Below are positions 1 through 8,381 of a stretch of 64,000 bases of DNA, piece by piece (position 1 is the stretch's first letter; the number at the start of each line of letters is the position of its first letter). The notes under the pieces are model-generated. The model had not been told where the DNA came from and did no database searches. It saw only the letters and a program-made list of their open reading frames with translations. The stretch lies in the NCBI RefSeq assembly GCF_050571805.1, contig NZ_CP192219.1; one strand, given 5' to 3'. The DNA comes from Halodesulfovibrio aestuarii (GTDB lineage: Bacteria > Desulfobacterota > Desulfovibrionia > Desulfovibrionales > Desulfovibrionaceae). Position numbers and translations under genes: made by a program.

Positions 1-374
1 CGGGTATTGCCGAGGCCGTCAGCAATTTCGTTAGCAGGTACTGTGTAGGTTGTTACACGGTCTTCAGCTATTGATGCATCAACGAGTGAAGTGTTCAGAA
101 TCTGAATACCGCCATCGATGAGCTTCGGCTGGAATTTGTCGAGAGAAGGCTGGTTCATGATGATCAGAGATTTAGGGCTCTGGATAATAGGGGAACCGAT
201 GTCTTCTGAGGAAATTACAACGGTGCAGTTTGCAGTACCGCCGCGCATTTCCGGACCGTAAACAGGGATGTAAGTAACTTCAGAGCCAGCTTCCATGCCT
301 GCATATGCGAGCAGGTTACCGATGAGCATAACGCCCTGACCACCGAAACCGGCGATAATAACGTCCTGATACAT
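1..374 (-). CDS. 2-oxoacid:ferredoxin oxidoreductase, gamma subunit (partial, C-terminus off window)
   Basis: Read on the minus strand the protein begins MYQDVIIAGFGGQGVMLIGN, the glycine-rich opening typical of the gamma (catalytic-domain) subunit of pyruvate, 2-oxoglutarate and 2-oxoisovalerate ferredoxin oxidoreductases. A conserved GPEMRGGTANC stretch follows near residues 40-50. The start ATG (374-372) lies one base after the stop of the beta gene, so the two are probably translationally coupled, with a GGAGGA-like ribosome site inside the end of the beta gene. The reading frame stays open to the window edge, so the C-terminus is missing. In the complex this subunit helps bind coenzyme A and shape the active site. 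The substrate is not certain; see the alpha subunit. Confidence 0.9.
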   Translation of the reverse strand, partial: MYQDVIIAGFGGQGVMLIGNLLAYAGMEAGSEVTYIPVYGPEMRGGTANCTVVISSEDIGSPIIQSPKSLIIMNQPSLDKFQPKLIDGGIQILNTSLVDASIAEDRVTTYTVPANEIADGLGNT

Positions 375-375
375 G

Positions 376-1134
376 TTATTCCTCCCCGTCCTTGGTCACA
401 TCTTTGAATACTCCCAGAGGGAAGTATGGAATCATTTCTTCAGAGATGCGGGTATTGGCAGCGATTGGATCCATTTTCCAGTTAGTAGGACATGCGGAGA
501 GCATTTCTACAAAACCGAAGCCGGTACCGTTAATCTGCATTTCGAAGGCCTTGCGCAGAGCTTTTTTAGCACGGCGGATATTTTTAACAGAATCAAGAGA
601 TACACGTTCGCAGTACGCAGTACCGCCGAGACCACCGATGATTTCACTCATCCGGATAGCCATGCCATGTTCTTCTGCTGAGCGGCCGTTAGGAGAAGTG
701 GTAGTTTTCTGGCCTAGAAGGGTAGTAGGAGCCATCTGTCCACCGGTCATGCCGTATACGGTGTTGTTGATGAATACAACGGAGATTTTTTCGCCGCGGT
801 TCGCAGCGTGAACAATCTCAGCAAGACCGATAGAAGCTAAGTCACCGTCACCCTGATAGGTGAAAACGAATTTATCTTTATGTGCGCGTTTAAGGCCGGT
901 TGCTACAGCAGGAGCACGGCCATGAGGTGCTTCAACTGCATCTACATCAAGGTAGTTGTAGATAAATACGGAACAACCGATGGAGCCGACACAAAGGGTG
1001 TCGTCTACAAGGCCCATTTCGGTAAGCACTTCACCCACGAGGCGGTGTGCAACGCCGTGATGACAACCCGGGCAGTAATGCGTTGGGCGGTCAATCATGA
1101 TTTCAGGTGCGTCGAAAACGAGTTTTTCAGACAT
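376..1134 (-). CDS. 2-oxoacid:ferredoxin oxidoreductase, thiamine-diphosphate (beta) subunit
   Basis: This 252-residue protein has the thiamine-diphosphate binding signature of the beta subunit: GDGDLASIGLAEIVHAANRG around residues 95-114, then NNTVYGMTGGQ about 10 residues later. CPGCHHG near residue 22 and the Cys at SIGCS are usual in this family. Together with the alpha, gamma and ferredoxin subunits it forms a cytoplasmic enzyme that oxidatively decarboxylates a 2-oxoacid to its acyl-CoA and reduces ferredoxin. The start ATG is three bases downstream of the alpha-gene stop and is preceded by GGAGG. The order delta-alpha-beta-gamma is that of 2-oxoglutarate/2-oxoisovalerate type enzymes. 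Confidence 0.93.
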   Translation of the reverse strand: MSEKLVFDAPEIMIDRPTHYCPGCHHGVAHRLVGEVLTEMGLVDDTLCVGSIGCSVFIYNYLDVDAVEAPHGRAPAVATGLKRAHKDKFVFTYQGDGDLASIGLAEIVHAANRGEKISVVFINNTVYGMTGGQMAPTTLLGQKTTTSPNGRSAEEHGMAIRMSEIIGGLGGTAYCERVSLDSVKNIRRAKKALRKAFEMQINGTGFGFVEMLSACPTNWKMDPIAANTRISEEMIPYFPLGVFKDVTKDGEE

Positions 1135-1137
1135 TCC

Positions 1138-2199
1138 CTAGTCCTCCAAGTGCTTGATGATAGGTGCGAGGAAGTCATCGGAACCAGGGAGGTCGCCTGG
1201 CATGTGACCGTGGAATTCGGAATCTGCAATACCACGTACTGAAAGGCGTACGTCGTCTACCATCTGGCCGCAGTTCTGTTCAATAGTAAGGAAGCGTTTG
1301 CCTTTTTTTGCAATATCGCGAAGCACTTCAGATGGGAATGGGTACAGAGTAAGAGGACGTACCAGACCAACTTTTTTACCTTCGGAACGCAGACGGCGAA
1401 CAGTAGATTTAACAATACGGCCAATAGAGCCGAATGCTACTACTACAAGCTCTGCATCGTCGCATTCAAAAACGTCTGCGCGCGCTTCTTCCTGCATTGC
1501 TTCGTATTTAGCCTGCAGGTTGCGGTTTTGGCCTGCAAGAGCACCGTCTTCGAGGAAGAGGGATTTTAGCAGACGCTTTTCGCGACCTTTAGCACCGTCG
1601 AGGCACCAGTTTTCAGCACCATGGTTATCAGCGGCTTTTGGTTCCCAAGGGATTACCGGTTCTTTCATTTGCCCAACGATAGCATCGGCAAGAACGAGAA
1701 CAGGATTACGATATTTGAATGCAAGGTCAAACGCCTCGATCATCATGTCGTAGCCTTCCTGACAGGTGCCAGGAGCAAGAACGAGTGTACGGTAGTCACC
1801 GTGACCGCCGCCTCGGGTAGACTGGAAGTAGTCACCCTGAGAAGATCCGATGTCACCAAGACCTGGACCACCACGGTTAACGTTTACAATAACACCCGGA
1901 AGCTCAGAGCCAGCCATGTAGGAAATTGCTTCCTGCATGAGAGATACGCCAGGGGAAGAAGATGTTGTCATAGCACGTGCGCCGCCAGCAGCAGCACCTA
2001 AGAGCATATTTGCCGCAGCAACTTCAGATTCAGCCTGAACAAATTCACCGTTAACTGTAGCCATTTCGGTGGAAAGAAATTCAGGAATATCATTCTGGGG
2101 AGTAATAGGATAACCGAAGTAACAGGTACAACCGGCAGCGAGTGCACCACGGGCAATCGCTTCGTTACCTTTGATAAAAATACGTTTTTTTTCGGACAT
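1138..2199 (-). CDS. vorB: 3-methyl-2-oxobutanoate (2-oxoisovalerate) dehydrogenase, alpha subunit VorB
   Basis: A 353-residue alpha subunit, beginning MSEKKRIFIKGNEAIARGAL with the pyrimidine-binding domain signature GCTCYFGYPITPQND at about 23-37. SSSPGVSLMQEAISY follows near residue 80, then a transketolase-like C-terminal domain (VVAFGSIGRIVKS). In annotated sulfate-reducer genomes this protein is usually called VorB, for oxidation of branched-chain 2-oxoacids from Val, Leu and Ile. The 2-oxoglutarate (Kor) paralogue is very similar, so the substrate remains inferred. The start is supported by AGGAGA upstream. The gene follows the ferredoxin gene by two bases and belongs to the same transcript. 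Confidence 0.88.
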   Translation of the reverse strand: MSEKKRIFIKGNEAIARGALAAGCTCYFGYPITPQNDIPEFLSTEMATVNGEFVQAESEVAAANMLLGAAAGGARAMTTSSSPGVSLMQEAISYMAGSELPGVIVNVNRGGPGLGDIGSSQGDYFQSTRGGGHGDYRTLVLAPGTCQEGYDMMIEAFDLAFKYRNPVLVLADAIVGQMKEPVIPWEPKAADNHGAENWCLDGAKGREKRLLKSLFLEDGALAGQNRNLQAKYEAMQEEARADVFECDDAELVVVAFGSIGRIVKSTVRRLRSEGKKVGLVRPLTLYPFPSEVLRDIAKKGKRFLTIEQNCGQMVDDVRLSVRGIADSEFHGHMPGDLPGSDDFLAPIIKHLED

Positions 2200-2201
2200 G
2201 G

Positions 2202-2429
2202 CTACTTCTCCTTTTTCTCTTCGCGGTAGACCTTGATGACAAGATCAGGGCAAATAAGCGCACAGGAAGTACAACCTGTACAGTTTTCCATGTCTTCTGC
2301 TTTTACCTCTGCTACTTTGTATCCTTGCTGGTTAAAGCGGGAGGACTGGCAGATAATCTTCTTTGGGCAAACGGTAGAGCAGAGCATGCAGCCCTTGCAC
2401 CGTTCTTCGCGGAATTCAACGCGCGCCAT
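2202..2429 (-). CDS. 2-oxoacid:ferredoxin oxidoreductase, ferredoxin-like delta subunit (2x[4Fe-4S])
   Basis: A 75-residue ferredoxin-type protein with two cluster motifs, CKGCMLCSTVCP near residue 11 and CTGCTSCALICP near residue 50. It would carry electrons from the thiamine-diphosphate subunit to external ferredoxin. It is the first gene of the operon. The ATG at 2429 is preceded by GAGGTG at normal spacing. The upstream 140 bases to queA contain no recognisable operator. Confidence 0.9.
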   Translation of the reverse strand: MARVEFREERCKGCMLCSTVCPKKIICQSSRFNQQGYKVAEVKAEDMENCTGCTSCALICPDLVIKVYREEKKEK

Positions 2430-2572
2430 GTTTTCACCTCAACTTTATAAGTAAGATCAATATGTTGCCGTGTGTTTTCTTTGTAACGAACGGCTTATTT
2501 GTAGAGTAACGACGACAATTATGTCAAAAGAGGGAATGTATTACAATACCCATTCTAAACATCTTCAAATGT

Positions 2573-3691
2573 TTAGAGAATAAGCATTGAATCCCCATAA
2601 CTGAATACTCGGAAACCTTGTGAAATGGCTTCCGCGTAACCTTCCAGAACACGCTGCTTTGAAGCGAATGCGCTAATCATCATAAGTAACGAAGATTCCG
2701 GCAAATGGAAGTTTGTGATCATGTGATCTATAACATTGAATTTGTATCCTGGGTAGATAAAGATATTTGTCCACCCTTTGAATGGTGCAATACTGCCGAC
2801 TTCATTAAAAGCGCCTTCCAATACGCGGGAAGATGTAGTGCCAACTGTGATAATTGGACGACCTTCTGCTTTTGCCTTAGCAATTTTTTGTGCAGTTTCT
2901 TCTGATAATTCAATAAATTCTTTATGCATTGAATGTTCACGAATGTCATCGCAGCGCACGGGGGAAAAGGTTCCGTATCCTACGTACAAGGTAACTTCTG
3001 CCCATTCAATACCGCTTTGTGAAAGCTTGTCTCGCATTTCTTCAGTAAAGTGCAGACCGGCAGTTGGCGCAGCAACAGAACCAAGCTGGCTGTCATCTGC
3101 GTACACTGTTTGGTAGCGATCCTTATCGGCTGTTGTATCCTCACGTTTGATATACGGAGGAAGCGGAAGGTGGCCTTGTTGTAAAAAGTGCTCCTTCAGT
3201 TCTCCGCGCCAGTTGATGGTTGCTTCGCAGCGTCCAAATTCAGCTGTTTGCGTGACTTCAATCCACAAATCGTTACCGAATTCTGCCTTAGTGCCTATTT
3301 TTACGCGCTTAGACATGCGCATAAGTCCTTCAACTGTGGCACTTTTCCATTCACCATGCTCTACAGGGGTAACCAGCGGGAGCGGGGTGAGCATAAGAAA
3401 TTCAACTTTGCCGCCGGAAGGGCGGTTTCCGAACAGACGGGCTGGCAGTACCTTCGAGTTATTAACAACAAGCAGTGCATTTTTGGGAAGGTATTTTCCA
3501 AGGTCTGCAAACATTGCTGTATGGTTCTCACCGCTTTCTCTGTTTATTATAAATAGGCGTGAACTGCCGCGTTTATCGGCAGGATACTGCGCTATCTGAT
3601 CTTCAGGAAGTTCGTACGTATATGCTGAAAGTCTGAAATCTTCTGGTATTGTCTGTAAATCTTTTTTGGTACAGTTGCTATCGCGTTCCAT
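2573..3691 (-). CDS. queA: S-adenosylmethionine:tRNA ribosyltransferase-isomerase (queuosine synthesis)
   Basis: QueA transfers and isomerises the ribosyl part of S-adenosylmethionine onto 7-aminomethyl-7-deazaguanine in tRNA, giving epoxyqueuosine. Seen here are LPEDQIAQYPADKRGSSRL near residues 29-47, VAAPTAGLHFTEEM around 205, the GTTSSRVLE block near 286 and the FHLPESSLLMMISAF block near 330, all typical of the family. The length of 372 is slightly long because of an N-terminal extension of about 20 residues. A later start is possible, but no other start codon has a clear ribosome site. A small hairpin (2555-2576) overlaps the stop codon, without a T-run. The gene stands alone on the minus strand. 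Confidence 0.95.
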   Translation of the reverse strand: MERDSNCTKKDLQTIPEDFRLSAYTYELPEDQIAQYPADKRGSSRLFIINRESGENHTAMFADLGKYLPKNALLVVNNSKVLPARLFGNRPSGGKVEFLMLTPLPLVTPVEHGEWKSATVEGLMRMSKRVKIGTKAEFGNDLWIEVTQTAEFGRCEATINWRGELKEHFLQQGHLPLPPYIKREDTTADKDRYQTVYADDSQLGSVAAPTAGLHFTEEMRDKLSQSGIEWAEVTLYVGYGTFSPVRCDDIREHSMHKEFIELSEETAQKIAKAKAEGRPIITVGTTSSRVLEGAFNEVGSIAPFKGWTNIFIYPGYKFNVIDHMITNFHLPESSLLMMISAFASKQRVLEGYAEAISQGFRVFSYGDSMLIL

Positions 3692-3781
3692 TATTAATAT
3701 TCCATTCTCTGTTATTTAGGGATGGTGGAAAATTGCGGTTTATCTTGCATTGCGCTATTCATATCCCACGTAACATTATAT

Positions 3782-3801
3782 ACATGATGTGCACTTCATG
3801 T
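3782..3801. promoter_or_regulatory. Imperfect 20-bp inverted repeat upstream of the lipoprotein/coaBC operon
   Basis: The sequence ACATGATGTGCACTTCATGT is a near-palindrome about 46 bases before the lipoprotein start, in the divergent gap between queA and that gene. Its spacing and symmetry would fit an operator of a dimeric regulator (CRP/FNR-like half sites of the TGA type). No regulator can be assigned from one copy. Confidence 0.3.
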
Positions 3802-3846
3802 GCCTACACCTGAACTCTCTAAGACTCAATCATAAAGGAGCGGCCA

Positions 3847-4413
3847 ATGCGAGCCCGATTAGTTTTTTCTGTAGTAGCTCTTTGCATGATGCTATCTGGT
3901 TGTACTTTCTCGAATATATCCGGCACAGCGCAGCCGACTGGTAGCGCTCAAGGTCAGGCAGAATCTAAATTCATGTATTACAGCTTTCCTGATGTCCGTG
4001 TTCCTACCGAAATGAAAGTTGATGAATCACAGATGTTTGTCCACGGTATGGGGCATAAGCAAACAGGTGTACTTGTTTTTTCCGGTAATGTTGATTTTAT
4101 GTCACTTACCAATGCAATGATCACCACGATGCAGCAGGATGGATGGGAATTGCGTTTCCAATTTACCTCTCCGCGCACTTTGTTGCTTTTTACAAAACCT
4201 ACCCGTTTTGCTGTTTTGAACATTACTGACACAAGTTCATTTAATACAGATCTCGAGATTTGGGTTTCTCCCCGTCCGGAGCAGGATTCTATGATGGAAA
4301 AGCCACTTCCGTTTATAGATTTACCTAGATCATCTTCGATGAGCACTCCAAAGCCGAAAACTTCCACTGCGCCGGTATCTGATCTTCCGGCAGAAGAAGG
4401 ATTGGACAGCTAG
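3847..4413 (+). CDS. Putative lipoprotein, unknown function
   Basis: A 188-residue protein with a short charged N-terminus, a hydrophobic stretch and a lipobox (MLSGC, Cys19), so it should be lipid-anchored in the cell envelope. The mature part has a compact domain (about residues 45-150) ending in a Pro/Ser/Thr-rich tail (about 155-188). The core is built of alternating beta-strand-like and helix-like segments (GVLVFSGNVDF, MITTMQQDGWELRF). I do not recognise a named family with certainty. AAAGGAG precedes the ATG. The stop TAG overlaps the GTG start of coaBC by one base, so the two are co-translated, although their functions have no obvious link. Confidence 0.85.
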   Translation: MRARLVFSVVALCMMLSGCTFSNISGTAQPTGSAQGQAESKFMYYSFPDVRVPTEMKVDESQMFVHGMGHKQTGVLVFSGNVDFMSLTNAMITTMQQDGWELRFQFTSPRTLLLFTKPTRFAVLNITDTSSFNTDLEIWVSPRPEQDSMMEKPLPFIDLPRSSSMSTPKPKTSTAPVSDLPAEEGLDS

Positions 4414-5621
4414 TGAAATCACATACAGCTTTTACAGGCTTTCTTGGTAAGCGTATGCACCTTGGTATCAGCGGTTCGATTGCTGCCTACAAAGGGTTAG
4501 ACTTGCTCAGAATGTTTAAAGATAGTGGTGCAGATGTGGGAGTTACTCTTACCAGTTCTGCACAAGAGTTTATTACTCCTTTGAGCTTTGAAGCGTTGGG
4601 AGCCTCACCTGTTTTTTCTAAAATGTATCCTGTCGGTGATGATGTTTTCGGACATCTTATGCCGGGGGAAGCATGTTATGCCTTTGTAATTGCTCCTGCC
4701 TCCGCTACAACTATTGCTCGACTTGCGAATGGATTGGCTGACGATATGCTTTCGTGTCAGGCATTAGCATTTCCTGAGAAGTTGGTTATTGCTCCGGCAA
4801 TGAACCCGCGGATGTGGAACAATGCAGCAACGCAGGAAAATGTGGAAAAGCTGCGCCAGCGTGGGCATGTTATTGTTGAGCCCGGCTGTGGCCGCACCGC
4901 ATGCATGGAAGAAGGTCAAGGGCGGCTAGCGCCTGTTGATGATATTTATCTGCATGGGCTTCGTGCTTTATCCCCGCAGGATATGGCGGGGCAGAACGTT
5001 ATGGTTACGTTAGGCCCGACTCGTGAAAAGTGGGATGGTGTGCGTTTTTGGTCTAATCCATCTTCCGGAACCATGGGAGCTTCTTTTGCTGTTGCTGCGT
5101 GGTTGCGTGGTGCAGAGGTTCACGCAATCTGTGGAGCTGGTACGCCTTGGTTGCCATCTGCAATTACCCGACATGACGTGACTAGTGCCGCGGAAATGTA
5201 TCGAGCTGCTGATAGCCTATGGAAAGATATGAGCATTGGTGTGTTTACAGCAGCTGTTGCAGATTATGCCCCTGTTCCATTTGGCGATTCCAAGTTTAAA
5301 AAGGGCGGAGATGATCTTACAGTTTCCTTTACACGGACTGTGGATATTCTTAAAACCCTTGGCAACGCTAAGCGTGATGATCAAAGGGTTATCGGTTTTG
5401 CAGCAGAAACAGACAATATTCATGAGAATGTGAAAAAGAAGCTTTCTGCAAAAAATGCTGATATCATAGTTGGGAATAATGTTGCTAAAAGCGGTTCAGG
5501 ATTTGGATCTGCTACTAACGAAGTTTGTATTGTTGATCGTAATGGTCGGCAGGAAGACTGGCCTGTGGCACCAAAACCGGAAGTCGCATGGAGAGTTTTT
5601 GATTGGCTGCTTCAACTGTAG
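4413..5621 (+). CDS. coaBC: Bifunctional phosphopantothenoylcysteine decarboxylase / phosphopantothenate-cysteine ligase
   Basis: This enzyme joins cysteine to 4'-phosphopantothenate and decarboxylates the product to phosphopantetheine in coenzyme A synthesis. The N-terminal flavoprotein (CoaC) half has GISGSIAAYKGLDLLR near residue 18, APASATTIARLANGLADD near 94, APAMNPRMW near 128 and the catalytic-Cys region GCGRTACMEEGQGR near 158. The CoaB half starts near residue 190 with VTLGPTREKWDGVRFWSNPSSG, followed by AAVADYAP and KFKKGGDD. The start is GTG, overlapping the previous stop by one base. The N-terminus is a few residues longer than usual. The last 19 bases overlap the next gene's TTG start. 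Confidence 0.95.
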   Translation: MKSHTAFTGFLGKRMHLGISGSIAAYKGLDLLRMFKDSGADVGVTLTSSAQEFITPLSFEALGASPVFSKMYPVGDDVFGHLMPGEACYAFVIAPASATTIARLANGLADDMLSCQALAFPEKLVIAPAMNPRMWNNAATQENVEKLRQRGHVIVEPGCGRTACMEEGQGRLAPVDDIYLHGLRALSPQDMAGQNVMVTLGPTREKWDGVRFWSNPSSGTMGASFAVAAWLRGAEVHAICGAGTPWLPSAITRHDVTSAAEMYRAADSLWKDMSIGVFTAAVADYAPVPFGDSKFKKGGDDLTVSFTRTVDILKTLGNAKRDDQRVIGFAAETDNIHENVKKKLSAKNADIIVGNNVAKSGSGFGSATNEVCIVDRNGRQEDWPVAPKPEVAWRVFDWLLQL

Positions 5622-6412
5622 TTCTTAGCGAACAAATACGTCCTTGGCATAATGCCGGACTTCGCTTTCTTTTTGATGAGGATGGTTCTATTGCACAGGC
5701 AATGTCTGACGCACAAGCAGCAGCTTCTGCACAGCCAGCACCTGTGGCCCAATCTTCCTTGTCTCCTGTTGCGTCTGCACAGTCGCAGACACCGCAGCAA
5801 TTTAAGCAGCCAACTGTGCAGAATCAGCCTCAACAGCAGACATCTCAGCAACAGCAGTCTCCTCAACAGCGTCCTGTCCAGAAAGTACGATCTGCAGCAG
5901 TTCCACCGCGTGCTATACCATCTCTTGTTATTCATCCAACAACTAAACCACCGGAAGAGTGGCCAGAGTTGTGGCAGAGTTACTGGAGCAAGGTACAGAT
6001 ACCAAGCCCAGTGGTATGGACATATTGGTCTCTTGGTGATGATCTTTCTGGTCACGCAGATCCGAACCGCCGTGAAGTTTTGAAGAAGCTTATCGGCAGT
6101 CTCAACTTGCCACGTGGAACGAGTTCTTTCTGGCCGGTGGCAGCTTGTGGTAAAGTCGCTGGTGAACTGACTCCGGCTCCGGAAATTTTTCTTGCCGGAC
6201 TAAGACGGCTTCGGCCGCGATATAGTGTGGTCTTTGGTTCAAAAGCGTTGAAAAGCTTTATGCCTGATTCCACGCTGCGTCCGTATTTGTTTACTCAGTT
6301 TCTCGGGCATCGGCTAATTGCGTTGCCGGATGTTGATTATCTGGTAAAGTCTCCAAACATGCTTGCGCCAGTCATAGCATACTTACGAACAGCCATTCGG
6401 TTGTCGCGTTAG
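5603..6412 (+). CDS. Conserved-looking hypothetical protein with Gln-rich linker
   Basis: A 269-residue protein of unknown function. Three parts are visible: an N-terminal segment (1-40), a low-complexity Gln/Ala/Pro/Ser-rich linker (about 40-105) with Q runs, and a folded C-terminal domain (about 110-269). The C-terminal pattern, with GRTSSFWPVAA-like and LRPRYSVVFGSKAL segments, resembles the alpha/beta core of uracil-DNA-glycosylase-like proteins. I could not see the catalytic motifs, so this is only a fold-level guess. The assumed start is TTG at 5603, inside the end of coaBC, which argues for translational coupling. Internal starts would remove only the N-terminal segment. A strong terminator follows at 6529. 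Confidence 0.75.
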   Translation: MAASTVVLSEQIRPWHNAGLRFLFDEDGSIAQAMSDAQAAASAQPAPVAQSSLSPVASAQSQTPQQFKQPTVQNQPQQQTSQQQQSPQQRPVQKVRSAAVPPRAIPSLVIHPTTKPPEEWPELWQSYWSKVQIPSPVVWTYWSLGDDLSGHADPNRREVLKKLIGSLNLPRGTSSFWPVAACGKVAGELTPAPEIFLAGLRRLRPRYSVVFGSKALKSFMPDSTLRPYLFTQFLGHRLIALPDVDYLVKSPNMLAPVIAYLRTAIRLSR

Positions 6413-6528
6413 GTTCTATATTTTGCTCCGGTATTAAACTTACCTTTCATTCGCAAGGTGAAGCCTTTTTATCTTGATAAGTGATTAAGCTTCCGGCGCA
6501 TGATTTATTATCTAGAAACAAGATTATG

Positions 6529-6568
6529 AAATCCCTTTTCTCAGATTCTGAGGAAAGGGATTTTTTTG
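6529..6568 (+). terminator. Intrinsic terminator after the coaBC operon
   Basis: The arms AAATCCCTTT and AAAGGGATTT enclose an inner TCTCAGATTCTGAG stem-loop and are followed by a run of seven T residues. This ends the lipoprotein-coaBC-hypothetical operon about 120 bases after the last stop codon. Confidence 0.85.
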
Positions 6569-6576
6569 TTCAACAG

Positions 6577-6592
6577 TGTTTCACGTGAAGCT
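6577..6592. promoter_or_regulatory. parS-like ParB binding site (14 of 16 bases)
   Basis: TGTTTCACGTGAAGCT matches the widely conserved chromosomal parS consensus TGTTTCACGTGAAACA at 14 of 16 positions, with the central TTTCACGTGAA core intact. It lies just after the terminator and 120 bases before the NfeD gene, about 4 kb from parA. The remaining part of the 6413-6713 gap shows no gene. Confidence 0.6.
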
Positions 6593-6713
6593 TTTTTAGT
6601 TTTTTTGAAAAACAATGTATTAATTTTCAATACTGGTATTATCTCGTAATAGGTCTAAGTTTCCATTCCTTAATAGGAATAATTCTTTATTAGTCTCTAG
6701 GTTGGGGGTTAAA

Positions 6714-8072
6714 ATGAGTCGTATGCCTTTTATTGCCCTTATTAGCCTGTTTGCAGCGTTTTTTGCTTTTTGGCAACCAAACACCCTATATGCCGAAGAA
6801 AAAGAGCCCATAGGAATCTATAAAAACGGGCAAAATTTTACTGTTAAAATTTTGCATTATTCAATTGAAGGTGGAATTGGCCCTGCGCAAGTGGAATTAA
6901 CAGATGGGGTTTTGCGTCAGGCTGGAAAGATGGGAGCTCGATTTGTTGTGCTGGAATTAGATACTCCAGGTGGGCTTGTTTCTTCTATGCGAAAAATTCT
7001 AAAAAGTATGTTGAATTCGTCTATTCCTGTTTTGGTTTGGGTAGGCCCTCGAGGGTCACGAGCTGCGAGTGCTGGTGTCTTTTTAGTTGCAGCTTCTTCA
7101 TTTGCGGGTATGGCTCCGCAGACAACAATGGGGGCAGCTTCACCTATTGATGCGAGTGGGAAGAATATTGACTCAACCATGAGTAAAAAGGTCGTGAATG
7201 ATTTGGTGAGCCTTGTCCGTACTGTTGCAGCAAGGCAGAATAGAAATTTAAACTGGTATGAAGATGCGGTGCGTAACAGCATCACGATAACAAGCGAAAG
7301 GGCTGCAGCTTCTCGAGTGGTAGAAGTTGTTGCACCGTCGATACAGGACTTTCTTGTACAAGCAGGTAAACACGGAGTTCATACTCAACATGGAACCGTC
7401 CATTTTTCTCAAGAGCAGTTGGAAATCGTTACGTACGAGCCTAACTTCCGATATCAAGTTCTTTCCTGGCTTGTAGACCCGCAGATTGCATATCTGCTCC
7501 TTTTAGCCGGTGTTGCCTGCCTCTTTATTGAATTTACTCATGCAGGCGCAATGATCCCCGGAGTTATTGGTGCACTGGCCTTACTTCTTGGGCTGTATGC
7601 CATGTCAATTCTCCCAACAAATATAGTAGGGCTTTTGCTTATCCTTTTCAGCCTTGTTCTCTTTGCTTTAGAAATAAAGATTACTAGTTATGGATTTCTT
7701 TCGTTAGGTGGGGTGGCAGCCCTTCTTATAGGCTCATTGATTCTATTTCCTGAGGATGATGGGCATATGGCGTTGCCAATATCCCTTATTTTGGGAACAA
7801 CTGGGGCAATAACCGTAATTATGTGTGGTACGGCATACTTAGCAGCAAAAGCGATGAGGAAAAAACCTGCAAGCGGTCTGCAAGCTATGATTGGTGAAAC
7901 TGCAGAAATAGTTTCATGGACGGGAATGAAGGGAAAAATTTTTATGTACGGAACTCTTTGGTCAGCAACGGTTGATCCAAAAAAATATCCTGACGGAATT
8001 GAGCTTGAGAATGGATCTGTTGTCATAGTGAAGTCTATTGATGATTTGACCGTAACTATTGATGTTAAATAG
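6714..8072 (+). CDS. NfeD-family membrane-bound serine protease (ClpP-class)
   Basis: A 452-residue protein with a signal peptide (hydrophobic residues 5-22, cleavage probably after LYA). A ClpP/S49-like protease domain follows (about 45-235): ELDTPGGL near 81-88 and the nucleophile Ser119 in RAASAG, with Lys158/159 (SKK) as the likely general base. Three or four membrane segments span about 245-370 (YLLLLAGVACLFIEF onward), and a C-terminal NfeD OB-fold (about 385-452) ends the protein. In characterised archaeal homologues such a protease cleaves the C-terminus of a stomatin partner; a stomatin-like gene follows at 8382, which fits. I chose ATG 6714 over the in-frame TTG at 6702 because it directly begins a normal signal peptide. 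Confidence 0.92.
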   Translation: MSRMPFIALISLFAAFFAFWQPNTLYAEEKEPIGIYKNGQNFTVKILHYSIEGGIGPAQVELTDGVLRQAGKMGARFVVLELDTPGGLVSSMRKILKSMLNSSIPVLVWVGPRGSRAASAGVFLVAASSFAGMAPQTTMGAASPIDASGKNIDSTMSKKVVNDLVSLVRTVAARQNRNLNWYEDAVRNSITITSERAAASRVVEVVAPSIQDFLVQAGKHGVHTQHGTVHFSQEQLEIVTYEPNFRYQVLSWLVDPQIAYLLLLAGVACLFIEFTHAGAMIPGVIGALALLLGLYAMSILPTNIVGLLLILFSLVLFALEIKITSYGFLSLGGVAALLIGSLILFPEDDGHMALPISLILGTTGAITVIMCGTAYLAAKAMRKKPASGLQAMIGETAEIVSWTGMKGKIFMYGTLWSATVDPKKYPDGIELENGSVVIVKSIDDLTVTIDVK

Positions 8073-8381
8073 ACTTTTTTTGCATTGCTTGACTAGGGTG
8101 AACGTAGGTTCTGCTTAGATATCATGTGGTTATATGATTTTTTTTAATGTAATGAGAAGAACATATTGAGAGGACAATAAAAAAGCGCGCAGAGCTTGTC
8201 AGTTAAGGTTTCTTGGCAGGGCTAGAGAAAAGCTTTCAAAGTGGTGGCTGTGTTCGATGAATGTGAGATTACATATAGCGATAGTCTACCAAGACTCTCT
8301 GGTCTCCGGAGGCAGACAGAGTCTGTATGGGGAAGGCACAGAGAGTAATAGATAAAAATCGAAATATAGTTGGGAGAAATT
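8073..8381. other. Intergenic gap between nfeD-type and slipin genes, with a hairpin at 8292-8324
   Basis: No credible ORF or RNA gene was found. The arms AGACTCT and AGAGTCT, with CTG/CAG inside, form a hairpin at 8292-8324 around a GTCTCCGGAGG loop, about 57 bases before the slipin start. There is no T-run, so it is not a standard terminator; it may be a transcript-stability or regulatory element. The gap means the two genes may not share one simple transcript. Confidence 0.4.

Noticed and set aside
2555..2576. Hairpin CTAAACAT...ATGTTTAG at the queA stop
   Set aside because: No T-run on either side and A/T-rich weak stem; not called as a terminator.
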